A DNA stretch of 64,000 nucleotides from positions 4,705,501 through 4,769,500 of the forward strand of contig LR746268.1 in the NCBI GenBank assembly GCA_902729315.2. Direction: 5' to 3'. Within the stretch, counting starts at the first letter, position 1. Each line of letters starts with the position of its first letter. Below are positions 47,082 to 58,900 of this stretch, in pieces. Position numbers and translations under genes: made by a program. The notes under the pieces are model-generated. The model made no database searches and was not told the origin of the DNA. It was given only the letters and a program-made list of their open reading frames with translations. This stretch comes from Spirodela intermedia. Taxonomy: Eukaryota; Streptophyta; Magnoliopsida; Alismatales; Araceae.

Positions 47082-49047
47082 ATGCTAAGCCCGGCGACCC
47101 CAACCCGCTCCGCCGCCGTGGGTTCACTCCCGCCGCTGGCTTCCCGGCGGTGGCGGTCACCGGCGCCGCCCTTCCTCCCTCGGGCCATGTGCCCGCCGCA
47201 GCCTCCCCCGGCCTGGTCAACAGCGGCATCAAAGCCAACAAAGTCGACGACGGCGGAGAGGCTGAGACTGGGGAGGCTGGCGGCGGACGGGCTCTCCTAC
47301 TCGGAGAACTTCATTGTCCGGTGTTACGAGGTGGGCACCAACAAGACAGCCACCATCGACGCCATCGCCAACCTCCTCCAGGTCAACTCTGACTCTCTCT
47401 CCTCCCCCTCGGAAGTTCCTCTCTCCTCTGCAATAACAGAGCCTCTAAAAAATGGTAACTAGTCCAGGAAGTGGCGTGCAACCACGCTCAGAGCGTAGGG
47501 TTGACTAGGGACGGCTTCTCGACGACCACCACCATGAGAAAGCTGGGCCTCATCTGGGTGACTTCTCGCATGCACATCGAAGTCAACAGATACCCAGCTT
47601 GGTGAGGCCTCTCGGCCGCCGTTTTCTCTGGTTCTCCTGGGAAGCTGGAGCTCACCCTGGTTCCTGTTCAGGGGCGACGTTCTGGAGATCGAAACGTGGG
47701 GTCAGCAGGAAGATAGGATCGGTACCAGGCGCGATTGGATCGTCAAGGATTGCTCCTCTGGCGCAATCATCGGGAGGGCCACGAGGTGAAATATCTGCCC
47801 ATCTCAGCTGTCTGTTGTTCTTCCTCCGTTGACTCGTGTGTGTAAAAAGAAAAAGTCTGATTTGATCTGCTGCCGGCAGCAAATGGGTGATGATGAACCA
47901 GGAGACCAGAAAGCTTCAGCGGGTCAGCGACGAAGTCCGGGAAGAGTTTCTGACTTTCTGCCCTCGAGCCCTTCGGTAGGGGAGATCCTGTCCCACGACG
48001 TTGACGTCGAAGTTTATGCGTCTCTCTTCTTACTTTTTTGGAGGGGATTCCTTGAGAGACTTCAAATGTAAAAAGGTCAACGGGGCCTCTGCAAATCCTA
48101 GATCGTTTTGATCTAGCAATGCATTGATGACAATTAAAAAAAAGCAACTTCAACGATCAGCTGACAATAAAAAAAAGAAAAAAAGCTGACATGTGGAATT
48201 GAGACATTCATGAATAATTCGAATGATTTCAGATTATTATGCATGCACATTATTTTTTCCCCATATGTGAAGATAATGATATTATTATATCATGGGTCTT
48301 GCACTAGAAGCCAATGTGACCACTGAGTCAGAGACATACTCAATAAATGTCTTTTATGTTCATATGTTGTCCATTTTCTTCTGTCCAGGCTTGCGTTTCC
48401 AGAAGAGGACAGTGCCAGCTTGAAGAAAATTCCCAAATTAGAAGATCCCGGGCAATATTCTCGACATGGGCTCGTGGTAAGTTCTCTAGTAAATCCAGAT
48501 GGAATCCTATAAATTGCTTAGCATCCTGCTGAAACCACTCACTGTTCTTGGAAAAATTGCCAGCCCAGGAGGACCGACCTAGACATGAACCAGCACGTAA
48601 ACCATGTCACATACATCGGATGGGTTCTCGAAGTAAGTTCAGCTAATGCCTTTGTGTGGATGTCAACCTCTTTCGCCGGATATATGCACATTCTTCCACT
48701 GTCATGGATGAAGTTAGGCTTTCATGCTGCTGCTCCCCACCGTATATTTCTCCTCTATTATCCTAAAAAATATTTTTCTCATGTAACAGAGCTTGCCACA
48801 AAGGATCATAGACACCCATGAGCTGCAAGCCATTACTCTCGATTACAGGCGGGAATGCCAGCACAGTGATGTGGTTGACTCACTCACTAGTCTTGAATCG
48901 GAGGGGATGGAAATCAAGGGCATAAATGGGTCTTCTAATGGAAATCCGTCGCAGGAAGACTACTGTCAGTTTCTTCATTTCTTGAAGTTGTCCGGCAGTG
49001 GACTGGAAATAAGCAGGAGTCGCACAAGGTGGAGGCTGGTCAAATAA
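47082..49047 (+). CDS. FATA: Acyl-ACP thioesterase FATA (oleoyl-ACP hydrolase), chloroplast precursor
   Basis: Seven exons, 47082-47381, 47468-47601, 47672-47785, 47880-47975, 48389-48476, 48564-48632 and 48790-49047, close in phase and give 352 residues. A Ser/Arg/Pro-rich transit peptide of about 55 residues precedes the conserved start AERLRLGRLAADGLSYSE. Then come YEVGTNKTATIDAIANLLQE, TTMRKLGLIWVTSRMHIE, RIGTRRDWIVKD and SKWVMMNQETRKLQ. The catalytic-region motifs are DLDMNQHVNHVTYIGWVLE and TLDYRRECQHSDVVDSL. FATA has two hot-dog folds and releases oleate from acyl carrier protein in plastids, ending de novo fatty acid synthesis. Type A, not B, is shown by IWVTSRMHIE and by the short sequence without the FATB N-terminal hydrophobic anchor. 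The C-terminal part (about 48900-49047) is more diverged. Confidence 0.95.
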
Positions 49048-52000
49048 AGCTCTGGCATTGACTATTTCCTTGACCTTTGACTGCTATGAATTAGTGCAGA
49101 AACTACCCAGAGGATAAATAAGTTGCCTTGGGAGCCCTGAAGTCTGGAGAATTATATGTTTTGTTTGTTTCGAGATGGTCATCATTTCTGCAAAGATTGT
49201 GTTCTTGAGATCTCTCTCTATTTCTGGTATTAAATTTGGACAAACAGGGGATTACTATGATTTTGGCCGTTCATTTCTATTCACTGCTATTAATTCCCCT
49301 TTACATGGCAGAAAATGCTCACCACAAATTCTCCACCAGAAGGGATGCTCCAATGTGTGTGATCAAACTTCCCTGCAGAAGCTCCTGTTGTCAAGATATT
49401 AAAAATTCCTCGAGAATTGGAACTAAAGATATTCTGGTAATAAAAAGGTTGGGTATCATTGGTTCCAATTCCAACGGTGATACAATCAATTTATGGTAAG
49501 GATTGTAAAAATTTGTTCAATGAAAATTCGTAATATTAGCATTTAATAAAAACACCTGAAACAAAAAAATGACTTTATTTCATTCCTGCACATCTATACA
49601 ATATTTCAATAATGTTCTTTAAAATATATGCATGTCTGAACTCTTTTAAAAGAGAATGTATAATTTATAGACCTAAAGTACAAACCGCTGGTAATTAGAA
49701 AATACCTAATCCCCGAAGTCGAGAGGAATTAGAATGAATTAAAAGAGAAAAAAAACCATACAAAATTTATAATGCATCACTCTCAGCGGGATAGCTATGT
49801 TGTCCACTTGCAATGGTAGGATTTCACTATCAACCTAAGAAAATATCCTCACATAAGGCAGGAATTAAGGCAAACAATAATGTGGCAGAATACAGAAAAC
49901 CCCTAGAGTATATATATTAAATTTCGGCTCGGGATTGCCCTTCTTTCAATTCCCACATCTACCTTACCTCAAAGGTCGATGTGATAAATAAATAATACAA
50001 ATATTGCGATATCTCGAGAACTTTTATAAGCATGCAGCCAAAGGCACAAGGAGATCAAGAAGAGGTCTACTGCACCGAAAAAAGCCAAAGGGTGAAGGGA
50101 TGAGGGCATGAACACTCTACACAATGAAAGAATTGAAGAATAAGTTCCGTCAGGTATGTACACGTATTGATTTGGCATCACATTATACTTGTGTCATCAC
50201 TTACATGGGGGGCACAATGCCATCCCTAGAATCCCAGCATGAACAATTACAAGTTCAATAGCCAGTCACGAGGGATCTGGTTACTGGCAGCACAGAGTAA
50301 CTATGTGTGTATATAATTTTCCTTTATGCACTGGAATAGTAAGCACAAAAAATAGTGATGCACCATGGGAGTATGACTAATGTATCTTGCTTCGTACCCT
50401 TTGGCAGTCTGCAGCGGAAGTCGCGTGAATGGTCCATCACATCATTTAATTGTTGACGAAGAAACACCATTGACAATAACCACTGCATTTATGCAGAAGG
50501 CTCTCCATTGGATACATATGGCTTCAGTTTAAGCTCTCTGTGCAGAAATAAAAGATAATTAAAAGCTATGAAGCAGACAGCAGAAAGACAACTAAAACTT
50601 GAAAAAACGAGCTCGGGAACTCGGGCTTTGAGGGTCAGCATGATGAAAGCCCCCACCCCCCTCCCTGGACACCTATGAATGTAGGAGAGAAGGGGAGAAA
50701 AGCTTCTCAGACATCATGAGGGAGGAGCAGGTTGAAAGAATTAGTAATGTGAAAATGAACTAAAAGTTTCTTATATTGACTTTTTACTGAAGACATGTTA
50801 AAAACGCCTCAAATTTATACGACTATTTTATGCTTTGCTAACTGAACCGACTTGGGGCGACTTGGAATGGGTAATAATGAGATAAAAGAGACTGAGTGTA
50901 GCAGATTTTTTACGAAACTGGCCTGCTTTGCATATAATTAAAATTGACTCGCCTTGATCCCCCAATGAGATGATTGACTTAGTGGATTTCTGTGTGGATT
51001 GAGTGAGCAAATGCCAACTCGAGAACTTTCCCAACCAATGCCTGTTTCCTCGGTGTTTCTTCCTCCTCACTCAAAAGTGCGAATTGATGCCCACTGGCTC
51101 AGTCGGTGACAATGTTCGTAAAGATGGCCCATGAAAAAAACTTGAAAACAGTAGGAGTGTGGATAATAAGGCAAACTATATGGTAGCGTGACATTAAGAA
51201 TAGGATTAGAAAATAACGATGCAAGAATTCTTTTGGTCTGGACCTGTCAAAGCTCCAAAGAGTATACTGTGATTGAGTAGCTGCCAGCCGTGGAACAAAT
51301 GAAGAGAGTGTGACCTTAGCGAATTCAAACAATTCACTCAACAGCACAAAAACCTTCCTGTACCTTTTTTATATTAGTTCCCCTTTGAAATATTTTCGTC
51401 TGTACAGTAAGCTTTCTCAGGGAATGTGTACCCTCAGAATATCCCTTCTGACGGAAACAAGAAAAATAGGTTGCGTTATCTTCTATGTTTTCTTTCTCCA
51501 TTATCCGAAATTGATTCCTCAAGCCCACGTTAAAGAATTATCCATCCATCAGCACTTCTGATGCCATATTATAAAAGAGTATACTTCTGATCCATCCATA
51601 GTTTCCGTTGCTTTTAGGCTTTAGTTTGTAAAAGAAGACACGTGATTGACTATTGCCATTTCTTTGTCATTGTTGATGAAAAATCATGGAAATCTTAAGT
51701 TCGTAACGAAGCCATCATACTACACTGCTTGTATTAATTTTCAATTGTTTCCACGTTGGCAAGTTCTAGAGTCCCATTTGAATGTCATCCAAAGTGGTTG
51801 GTCATAAATGATTCTTTTCCAAATAAATAAGCTTTCTGCTAAATGCATGTCCAGGTTGTACTCATTTATTTACAACAAAGTTTACAATCATGTAAATGAA
51901 ACTATAACACCAATGAACCACAACACCCTTCTATTACAGCGCATCCAATATGCATCCACTGACCTCATGCTCAAAAGTAAACTATGCGATCGGAACTGGG

Positions 52001-52529
52001 GAAAAAAGCCTTGTTTGCCAAAAAAAGAAATGAATGGCACCTCTTACAAGCAGAACCAATGTCGGAATCCCGATATCAGAACCATGCCCATGAAGAAGCC
52101 AATGTAATAAAGGATAATAAATAGAACCCCTCAACTAGGTTCCTGTTGTGCAGTTCCTGTCAGATAAACAAAAGAATCATAAAGCGAACGACAACACCTT
52201 TGTCGGAAAAAGACATTGTAAAAGAATCAAATTGATAAAGGGAAAAAAACTTAGATGACTTACCAGCACAACTTGCATGTCAGGAAATTTAATGGTTGTT
52301 ATCACCCGAGAGCTCATCCCAGAAGACAAGGGGATCCCATCTTTCAACAAATAAGTGGACATTGATGGGAGCCACGGCATTTTGGTCCAGATCTTTAGGC
52401 CAGTGGCCGCAGAAGAAGGGGATATGTAAAATATCCAAGGCAGAATATCATGAAATCAGATCTGGAAGCTTGAGAGAAGAGAATTGGCGATCAGGAGAAG
52501 CTCATGAAGCTGATTGGCAAAACTCTAAT
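49048..52529. other. Long intergenic region between convergent FATA and PPR genes
   Basis: 3.5 kb, mostly AT-rich. No complete gene is recognised. On the minus strand, a good donor (GTGCTG|GTAAGT) near 52260 and a good acceptor (TTTCTGCACAG) near 50537 could belong to a spliced 3' leader of the PPR transcript or to a small unrecognised gene. 49500-50300 and 50600-52100 hold nothing else I can support. Confidence 0.45.
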
Positions 52530-55097
52530 TCATTCAGACCTCGGATCCTTCTTAACCACATTTTCAAGGACAGAGATAGCTTCTTTTGGACATCCAGCAA
52601 TAACTAGGCTATCAACTAGTGTGGTATATGTGATTTCATCCAAAATAATACCCCACTGAGAAATCTGTTCACAAATGCTAAAAGCCTCCTCCATTTTCCC
52701 TTCTTTGCAAAATCCCAAGATCAAAGTGTTAAAAGTGACAATATCTGGAGAAACGCCCCTATTTACCATTTCATGAAGAATATTTACTGCTTGCCTAACA
52801 TCACCTAATTTACAATAACCATCTATCAAAACAGTGTAAGTGACTTTGGTGGGGGATAAACCCCTTTTTCGCATGTTCTCTAAGACGGTGATTGCTTCTT
52901 CCATTTGACCTGCTTTACAATATCCACCAATCAAGATAGTATAACATATGACATTAGGTATCAAGCCATCGTCTGTCATTTGATTAACAAGGTTGTTAGC
53001 CTCTTCTACATGGCCAATATTGCAAAATCCATGCATAAGCGTAGAGTATGTCACATGCGTAGGTAAAATACCCTTGCTCCTCATATCAGAGACTAGTCTA
53101 GAAGCCTCAGAGATTTTACCAACCCTACAGTAACCCCCAATAAGGCAATTATATATGACGCCATTGGCCTCAAGCTGCTCACCTACCATCTCCTTGAAGA
53201 ACCTCTCTGCTTTATCCACCTCCTTGGACTTACCGTACCCATCTATGATTGCACTGTATGAAAAAGTATCAGGTCTTAAGCCATCTTTTCTACCTTCGTT
53301 CCAAAGCTTAATCGCCTCTTCCATTCTACCCGTACTGCATAGCACATGTAACTGCGAGTTAAATGTGCAAATATCAGGGTTGATTCCTCTTTTGGCCTTG
53401 TCCTCCCTGAGCCTAGAAGCTTCTTCCATTTTACCTTCGTTGCAACATGCTGAGATCAACGTAACATAAGCTACCCAATCTACGGTCATTCCTTTCTCAA
53501 GGATATCATCAAGAAGGCTAACTGCCTCTTTCGTGTTCCCTGAACCACAAAGACCAAGTGCCAATGCGTTAAAAGTAAACAATTTTAAATCGTGCCATTT
53601 CTCTAAAACCGTCCACCAGACATCAATAGCTTCCCTAGAATTACCACTTCTACATAGTCCTTCCACCATCTTTGTCAAAACGCCGTCATTTGGTCTCAAA
53701 TTCCTAAGCACCATCTCCCTAAACAGTCTGAGTGCAGAGTCATATTTCAGTTTCACTGTACACAGCCAAGAGATTATTGAATTGAAGGAGCCAATGTTTA
53801 TCGGTATTCCATGCACCAGCATTTCCTCCAAAAGACTCTCTGCTTTTTCCATCTCCCTTGTTCTGCAAAGACCTTTCAAAAGTGAGTTGTACGTGACACA
53901 GGTTGGGTTCATCCCTCTGGACTTCATCCCATCTCTTAATTTTAGTGCCTCTTGGCACATTCCAATTCTATAGTACCCATCAATCAAACTATTATAAACA
54001 TACTCGTTGGGGGATATCCCTCTCTCGAACATTTCATGAAGGAGAACATTTGCTTCTTGGAACTTCTCCAACTTTGCAAGCCCGTTGATGAGAATACTGT
54101 ATGTAATGAGAGTCGGGTTTATTCCGCTGTTCACCATTTTGTCTTTATACCAGAACGCATCACTTAACATCTTGTTCTTGCAGAGTCCATCAATAAGCGC
54201 GTTGTAAGTAACCACGTTTGGATTAACACCGGAACTCTCCATCTCCGAGAATATCCGAGTGGCCTCCTCTACAAGTCCTCCCTTGCAGAGCGCATCTATC
54301 AACGGAGTATATGAGTACACATCAGGGGAGACATACTTCTTCATTGCCTCAAACACAGAACAAACATTTTCATGACCACCTACCATCTTTGCCAACAAGC
54401 CCAGAAGATAATTGCAGGTCTTCAGGGATGGACATACGCCGTGTTCAATCAACATCATGAACGCATCAAATGCGCGCCGGAGGCCATCTGACTTGAACTG
54501 GGTACAGCAGACATGAACCAGAAGATCGACAGGGCCAAACATCGTTGCACGGTCCTTCTTCTCCGTGGTCCAGAAGAACTGAACAATTTCTTGGAACCGG
54601 CGGCGGGGATCCGCGCACGTTACTGGGAGGTCCTCGCCCACGCCGATCAAGCGTATCAGCAGCAATCTGGCGGGCGCGACGAGGTCCGCCCGGATGAGGG
54701 CGCAGACGAGGAAACAATACGAGCCAACAGTAAATTGAAACCCACAGCGGTCGGAGGCGAAGGAGAAGAACCCGAGGGCCGCCCTAGGTTCGACGACCCC
54801 ATGCGTTCCCATTTCCCGGAGAAGGCGATCGAAATCATCGGGGGAGAGCTGGTCAAGGGTCTCCCTGGACAGAGCATGGTCGAGCCCAGGCCCGGAGAGA
54901 AGCCGGGAGAGCTTCTGCTTAAGACCACGGTCGTCCTGCGCCTGCGGCTGGCCTTTCAGCGGCGCGGGATTGACTTCAGAGGCAGCAGAGCTGTGGGATA
55001 CGGCGGTGCAGAACAATGAGGCAGCGCAGCGGCTCAGAAGCAGGAAGCGGCGCCTCTGCCTCAGGACCAGGACGATCTCCCGCCTCCTAGCATCCAT
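52530..55097 (-). CDS. P-class pentatricopeptide repeat protein (At4g19440-like)
   Basis: A single-exon frame of 855 codons, typical of PPR genes. An Arg-rich N-terminus (MDARRREIVLVLRQRRRF) is a likely organelle-targeting peptide. After a non-repeat region (LSRLLSGPGLDHALS, ALGFFSFASDRCGF), about 15 to 17 PPR motifs run to the C-terminus. They are of the 35-residue P type, for example SPDVYSYTPLIDALCKGGL, NPNVVTYNALIDGLCKNKM and SPTKVTYTVLIDGYCKLGD. There is no E, DYW or SMR domain. P-class proteins bind single-stranded RNA in plastids or mitochondria and control RNA stability, splicing or translation. The overall layout resembles Arabidopsis At4g19440, which is predicted to be plastid-located; the target here is unknown. 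The upstream region has a TATA box and a cluster of TGGGCY elements. Confidence 0.92.
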   Translation of the reverse strand: MDARRREIVLVLRQRRRFLLLSRCAASLFCTAVSHSSAASEVNPAPLKGQPQAQDDRGLKQKLSRLLSGPGLDHALSRETLDQLSPDDFDRLLREMGTHGVVEPRAALGFFSFASDRCGFQFTVGSYCFLVCALIRADLVAPARLLLIRLIGVGEDLPVTCADPRRRFQEIVQFFWTTEKKDRATMFGPVDLLVHVCCTQFKSDGLRRAFDAFMMLIEHGVCPSLKTCNYLLGLLAKMVGGHENVCSVFEAMKKYVSPDVYSYTPLIDALCKGGLVEEATRIFSEMESSGVNPNVVTYNALIDGLCKNKMLSDAFWYKDKMVNSGINPTLITYSILINGLAKLEKFQEANVLLHEMFERGISPNEYVYNSLIDGYYRIGMCQEALKLRDGMKSRGMNPTCVTYNSLLKGLCRTREMEKAESLLEEMLVHGIPINIGSFNSIISWLCTVKLKYDSALRLFREMVLRNLRPNDGVLTKMVEGLCRSGNSREAIDVWWTVLEKWHDLKLFTFNALALGLCGSGNTKEAVSLLDDILEKGMTVDWVAYVTLISACCNEGKMEEASRLREDKAKRGINPDICTFNSQLHVLCSTGRMEEAIKLWNEGRKDGLRPDTFSYSAIIDGYGKSKEVDKAERFFKEMVGEQLEANGVIYNCLIGGYCRVGKISEASRLVSDMRSKGILPTHVTYSTLMHGFCNIGHVEEANNLVNQMTDDGLIPNVICYTILIGGYCKAGQMEEAITVLENMRKRGLSPTKVTYTVLIDGYCKLGDVRQAVNILHEMVNRGVSPDIVTFNTLILGFCKEGKMEEAFSICEQISQWGIILDEITYTTLVDSLVIAGCPKEAISVLENVVKKDPRSE

Positions 55098-55323
55098 GAG
55101 GCCAGAAAAATCCGCGAACCCCGCGCACTACCAGGACGAGGGGAAGTACGAGAAGACGCCGACGGCGAACATCGTCTCATGGTGGCGCTGCCGCTCGGAG
55201 GTGGCGGCTGCCTGAAAATGCTTCGTCGGGAGGGCGGCGATGAATCTCCAGCGAGGGTTTCGTGGACGAAAGGGATCCACGATGTACCTCAGGAGCATCC
55301 TCAACGCCCGCGCACCAGCATGA

Positions 55324-55348
55324 TATATATATATAACGTCGACACGTG
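55324..55348 (-). promoter_or_regulatory. TATA box and G-box upstream of the PPR gene
   Basis: An ATATATATATATAA run (55324-55336) lies about 230 bases before the PPR start codon. A palindromic CACGTG (55343-55348) is just upstream of it on the minus strand. The spacing fits a core promoter. G-boxes bind bZIP and bHLH factors. Confidence 0.5.
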
Positions 55349-55405
55349 GACGAGGCGTCTGCCCTCTGATTTGTCATCAACCACCTCTATCCGATCAAAA
55401 CGGGC

Positions 55406-55580
55406 TGGGCCTCCATTATTGGGCATCACTGGGCCGATATTGGCCCACTCCCAGGCGACAGAAAAGCCCAGAAACATGGTAGTGGGCCCAAACCGGGCTG
55501 TGATTGGCTGGCCAAATCATTGGGCCCACCTCGGTATCTGCCGCGTGGCAAGACGGCCAGTCCAAAGGATTTAATGGGCT
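55406..55580. promoter_or_regulatory. Cluster of nine TGGGCY (site II type) elements
   Basis: TGGGCC/TGGGCT or the complements GGCCCA/AGCCCA occur at 55406, 55430, 55442, 55465, 55483, 55485, 55521, 55523 and 55575. Such site II elements bind TCP factors and are known to be enriched in promoters of genes for organelle and translation proteins, which fits the PPR gene just downstream on the minus strand. Confidence 0.6.
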
Positions 55581-55712
55581 TCCACACGCACAGGAAAAGA
55601 AAGATCATCGTCACCAGGTTCAGACATACTTTCCAAATGCGGAGTGAAACTCCGACACCAAGTCAACGTTCTTACAAGGGTTGACCTGTCTCTGGGGTGG
55701 TAGATCTCCCAA

Positions 55713-55929
55713 CTATTTTAGGCATCTGATCTTCCTGACTGAGTCCAGGATGGGCTCCGCTCTCTCCGGCCGGTCGAGCTTCAGCAACTCCTGGAATCTG
55801 GCGAGAGCATCCGGAGAACTTTCCTCAGAGGGCGACGGCGTGGCGAATAAGACCTCGTTGACGTCCTCTTCCAGCTCGAGCGAATGCAGGTGGTCAAAGA
55901 CCTAAAATCCAAAGATGTGCCCATCTCTT

Positions 55930-55978
<49 letters not shown>

Positions 55979-58900
55979 ATGCGTTCCAAGATACCCAGCG
56001 TTCACCAGGCCTGTTCTAAATACGGAAATTTCTGCAGCTCTCACCGAGTTCATTCTTGAAATGATCATCTCCCGGATTGCTTTTGACCTTGACACCAGGT
56101 TGACGATGAAGAGGCCCCTGTCTCCGACGAACTCCCTCGCCGAGGAGAGGAGCGACTCCTCCAAGAACTCAGCAGGCGGGCAGGTCAAACCAGAGCTGCG
56201 CAAGAAACAAGGACGACCATTGCGGCGACGGAGTTTTAGGTCCGAAGGGGGGGAAGAAGGGACTCACCTCACATCGGATGCATCCGCATCGATAACGAGT
56301 ATCCTCATTTCACCCTCTTCCGACGAATTAGGGTTCTTGATGCGAGCGGCGGCACTGGAAGATCCCGGAGGAGGCGACCGTTGGATGTACTGAATCCCAT
56401 CAGTAATGCGCACCTGGGTGATTACCCAAAGCATTCAGAATCCACAGGTTGCGTTGACCATGGAGAGCATGCTGATGGATGATGCATTCAGTAATTCATC
56501 TTGGATCAACATGCAATAATCCCTCAACATTTCGACCATTAAAGGTTATGAAATCTTAGTTAATCCACATTAGTGCCCATGTTTAAGGAAAAACAGGATG
56601 ATGAAAACCGATCGGTATCTAGGTGATCACCTTCAGATTATCATCCTCTGTGAAGTCAAAATAAGTTCTTGCCACGTCTAGAACCACAGGATCCAGCTCC
56701 ACAACCTGCGGCACACCCAAGAAGCTCGAGCTCATCCCCAAAAAGGGAAATTTGCGCAGGCCAGCTTACGCTGAGAAAGGAGGTGGAGACTACCTCCATG
56801 TCCAGGAAGGGCATGCACCCATGGAGATACATGGGAAGAAGGCCAGCTCCGAGGCCAACTATGGCCGTTTTAACCTATAAATAGATGGTTACAGTGACTC
56901 ATAAGCAATTGAAGTAATTTTATTTCATTTTTTTCTGGAAGAAAAAATTACAGATAAAAATTTATAATCTGAGGTTATATATTTGATTACTTGACAGCTA
57001 TTCTGCTCACCAGTTTCCCACATGAAGCAGCATCTTCCAGAGCAGATGCAACCAAAATAAATCCCGAAATTATACCACTGTGGTAAGAACTAGCCAGGTA
57101 GCCGTGATCGACCTTTAAATTGCTCCGGGATCCTTGGAGGGGCAAAGAGATAAAGTAAGAACAATTATGGGACCTTCTGAATCAAAAAAAATAAAAAAGC
57201 AAGCAGATTTCTTATCATAAAAAAAGAAAAAAAAGAATGATACTTAAAAAGAAATTAATCCACATCAAGGCACACTGTAACATCTGAACAGATCTCTGTC
57301 ATTGACTGAGAAATCCAAGTAATCTCTTGTTTGATTAACCATGTTTGATTGTCCTTCTTCTAACTCTCAGGGTGACAAATCAAAACACCTGGGCACGCCC
57401 AAAAAAATATATGCAAAAAATAATAACTTAAAATAATAAATGGAATGCTAAATACTTGACAAATGAGGTAAAAACTACAATGTGTCTCCCTGATAAGAAA
57501 TAGGGCGCCGGTTAAAGTCTCATTTGACTCTTTTTTTCAAGCAAACTGAACGCATCACGTGAACATGCATTCATGTTTGGCCAAACACATCATCTAGACA
57601 GTCATTATTTATGTCTAGACATAGTGAGGGCTGTGATTGTGGCAGAGACAAGCGCTCTCGAGACTACCAGGCAAGACATAAGAAGGAAATACTATCATGG
57701 GTGATTAACAGCGCACGCAACAAAAAATCAAGGTTCACTCAGAGCTGGCAGAACCAGATTGGATTTAGAACCAATAGAGTCAATCTGGTTCTGGTAGCTA
57801 TGAGGTGAGGGCAAACCAAAGCCCAATAAGAAAAAGAAAAACATGAGACAGAAAAATTACTGCTCCTCCACGACCCCCAATCCAGTGGGATGTTCTTTGG
57901 GGGATCTCCTGGCTCACCGGAAAATAGATGAGCATTGAAAAATTGGCAGGTCCCTGGCTTCAAACCAGATATGAAACGGAACCAAAACCAACCTGGAGCA
58001 ATCTATTTTTTAATTCTTAAGCGGAAACCATCAAAGCACTGTTTAGAAATCATTCCTAGAACATTAATATTTCGGGAAAGCCAGAACTAGGAATATCATC
58101 CATTCAGTTTTCCATTTTTTTCTTTCATGAATAATTTTTTTCAATGCATGTGCAATTTCTGGGATCAGAGAAGAAAGGAACTGACGAGATGTGATATCAA
58201 GTAATGACAAATCAAAAACCTTATTCGACACCGGACTGTCCCAAGAGATGGCCAATGCGGAAAAGTAAACCATGCTCTTTGAAACAAAGAAAGAAATACT
58301 CACGGATAGAACCCAAAACGTCACTACCCTTATTCAAGGTGGCTGATGGAGAAAATGGCCAATGTCTTAAAGAAGGAATGGCAAGGGTACATATATTCAC
58401 TCGACAAACAACAATTGAGACGGATGACATTGATATTTAAATATCGCAGAGATAGTCCACCGCTTGGTAATATTACTGAATCATTCAATTTCTGAAATAA
58501 AATCGTAGGCAAAAGACTAAGAAGAAATCACAAGCTATATTACCCTTTATTGATCTATGTGAATCACCTCTTCTATGGCTACCCTTTTTCCTATGTCTGG
58601 AAGATGCACTGTTTATGTTTTTCTCGGATTTGTCCTGAGCATTTTTCACCAGCTCTTGAGAAAGTAAAGCTTCAGATTGGACCAAGCCCAAGCTTCTTTC
58701 AAATATAAGCCTGCGAAAAGTCGACTCTTGCTGTCTGGAATCACTGTCAGTATTTCCAAGCACAACATCTTCAATGATAATGGGACCAGTAGCAGTCGAT
58801 GTAACCTATGAAACGAGAAATGTCAGAACACAGCGAACTAGGTAAATATCATATAAATGTTAAAAGTTTTCAACCGAGTAGACCTAATCAGAGGGAGCAA

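Larger units (their letters stand above)
55098..55712. other. PPR promoter and leader, abutting METTL13-like 3' end
   Basis: 615 bases separate the PPR start from the stop of the upstream METTL13-like gene. The stretch holds the PPR leader, TATA box, G-box and TGGGCY cluster described separately, and the 3' end of the METTL13-like transcript. Confidence 0.6.

Noticed and set aside
56706-56793. Continuing the METTL13-like exon through this 88-base stretch
   Set aside because: It would insert unrelated residues between FLDMEV and VELDPVV; the GTAGTC donor and GCCGCAG acceptor fit a small intron.
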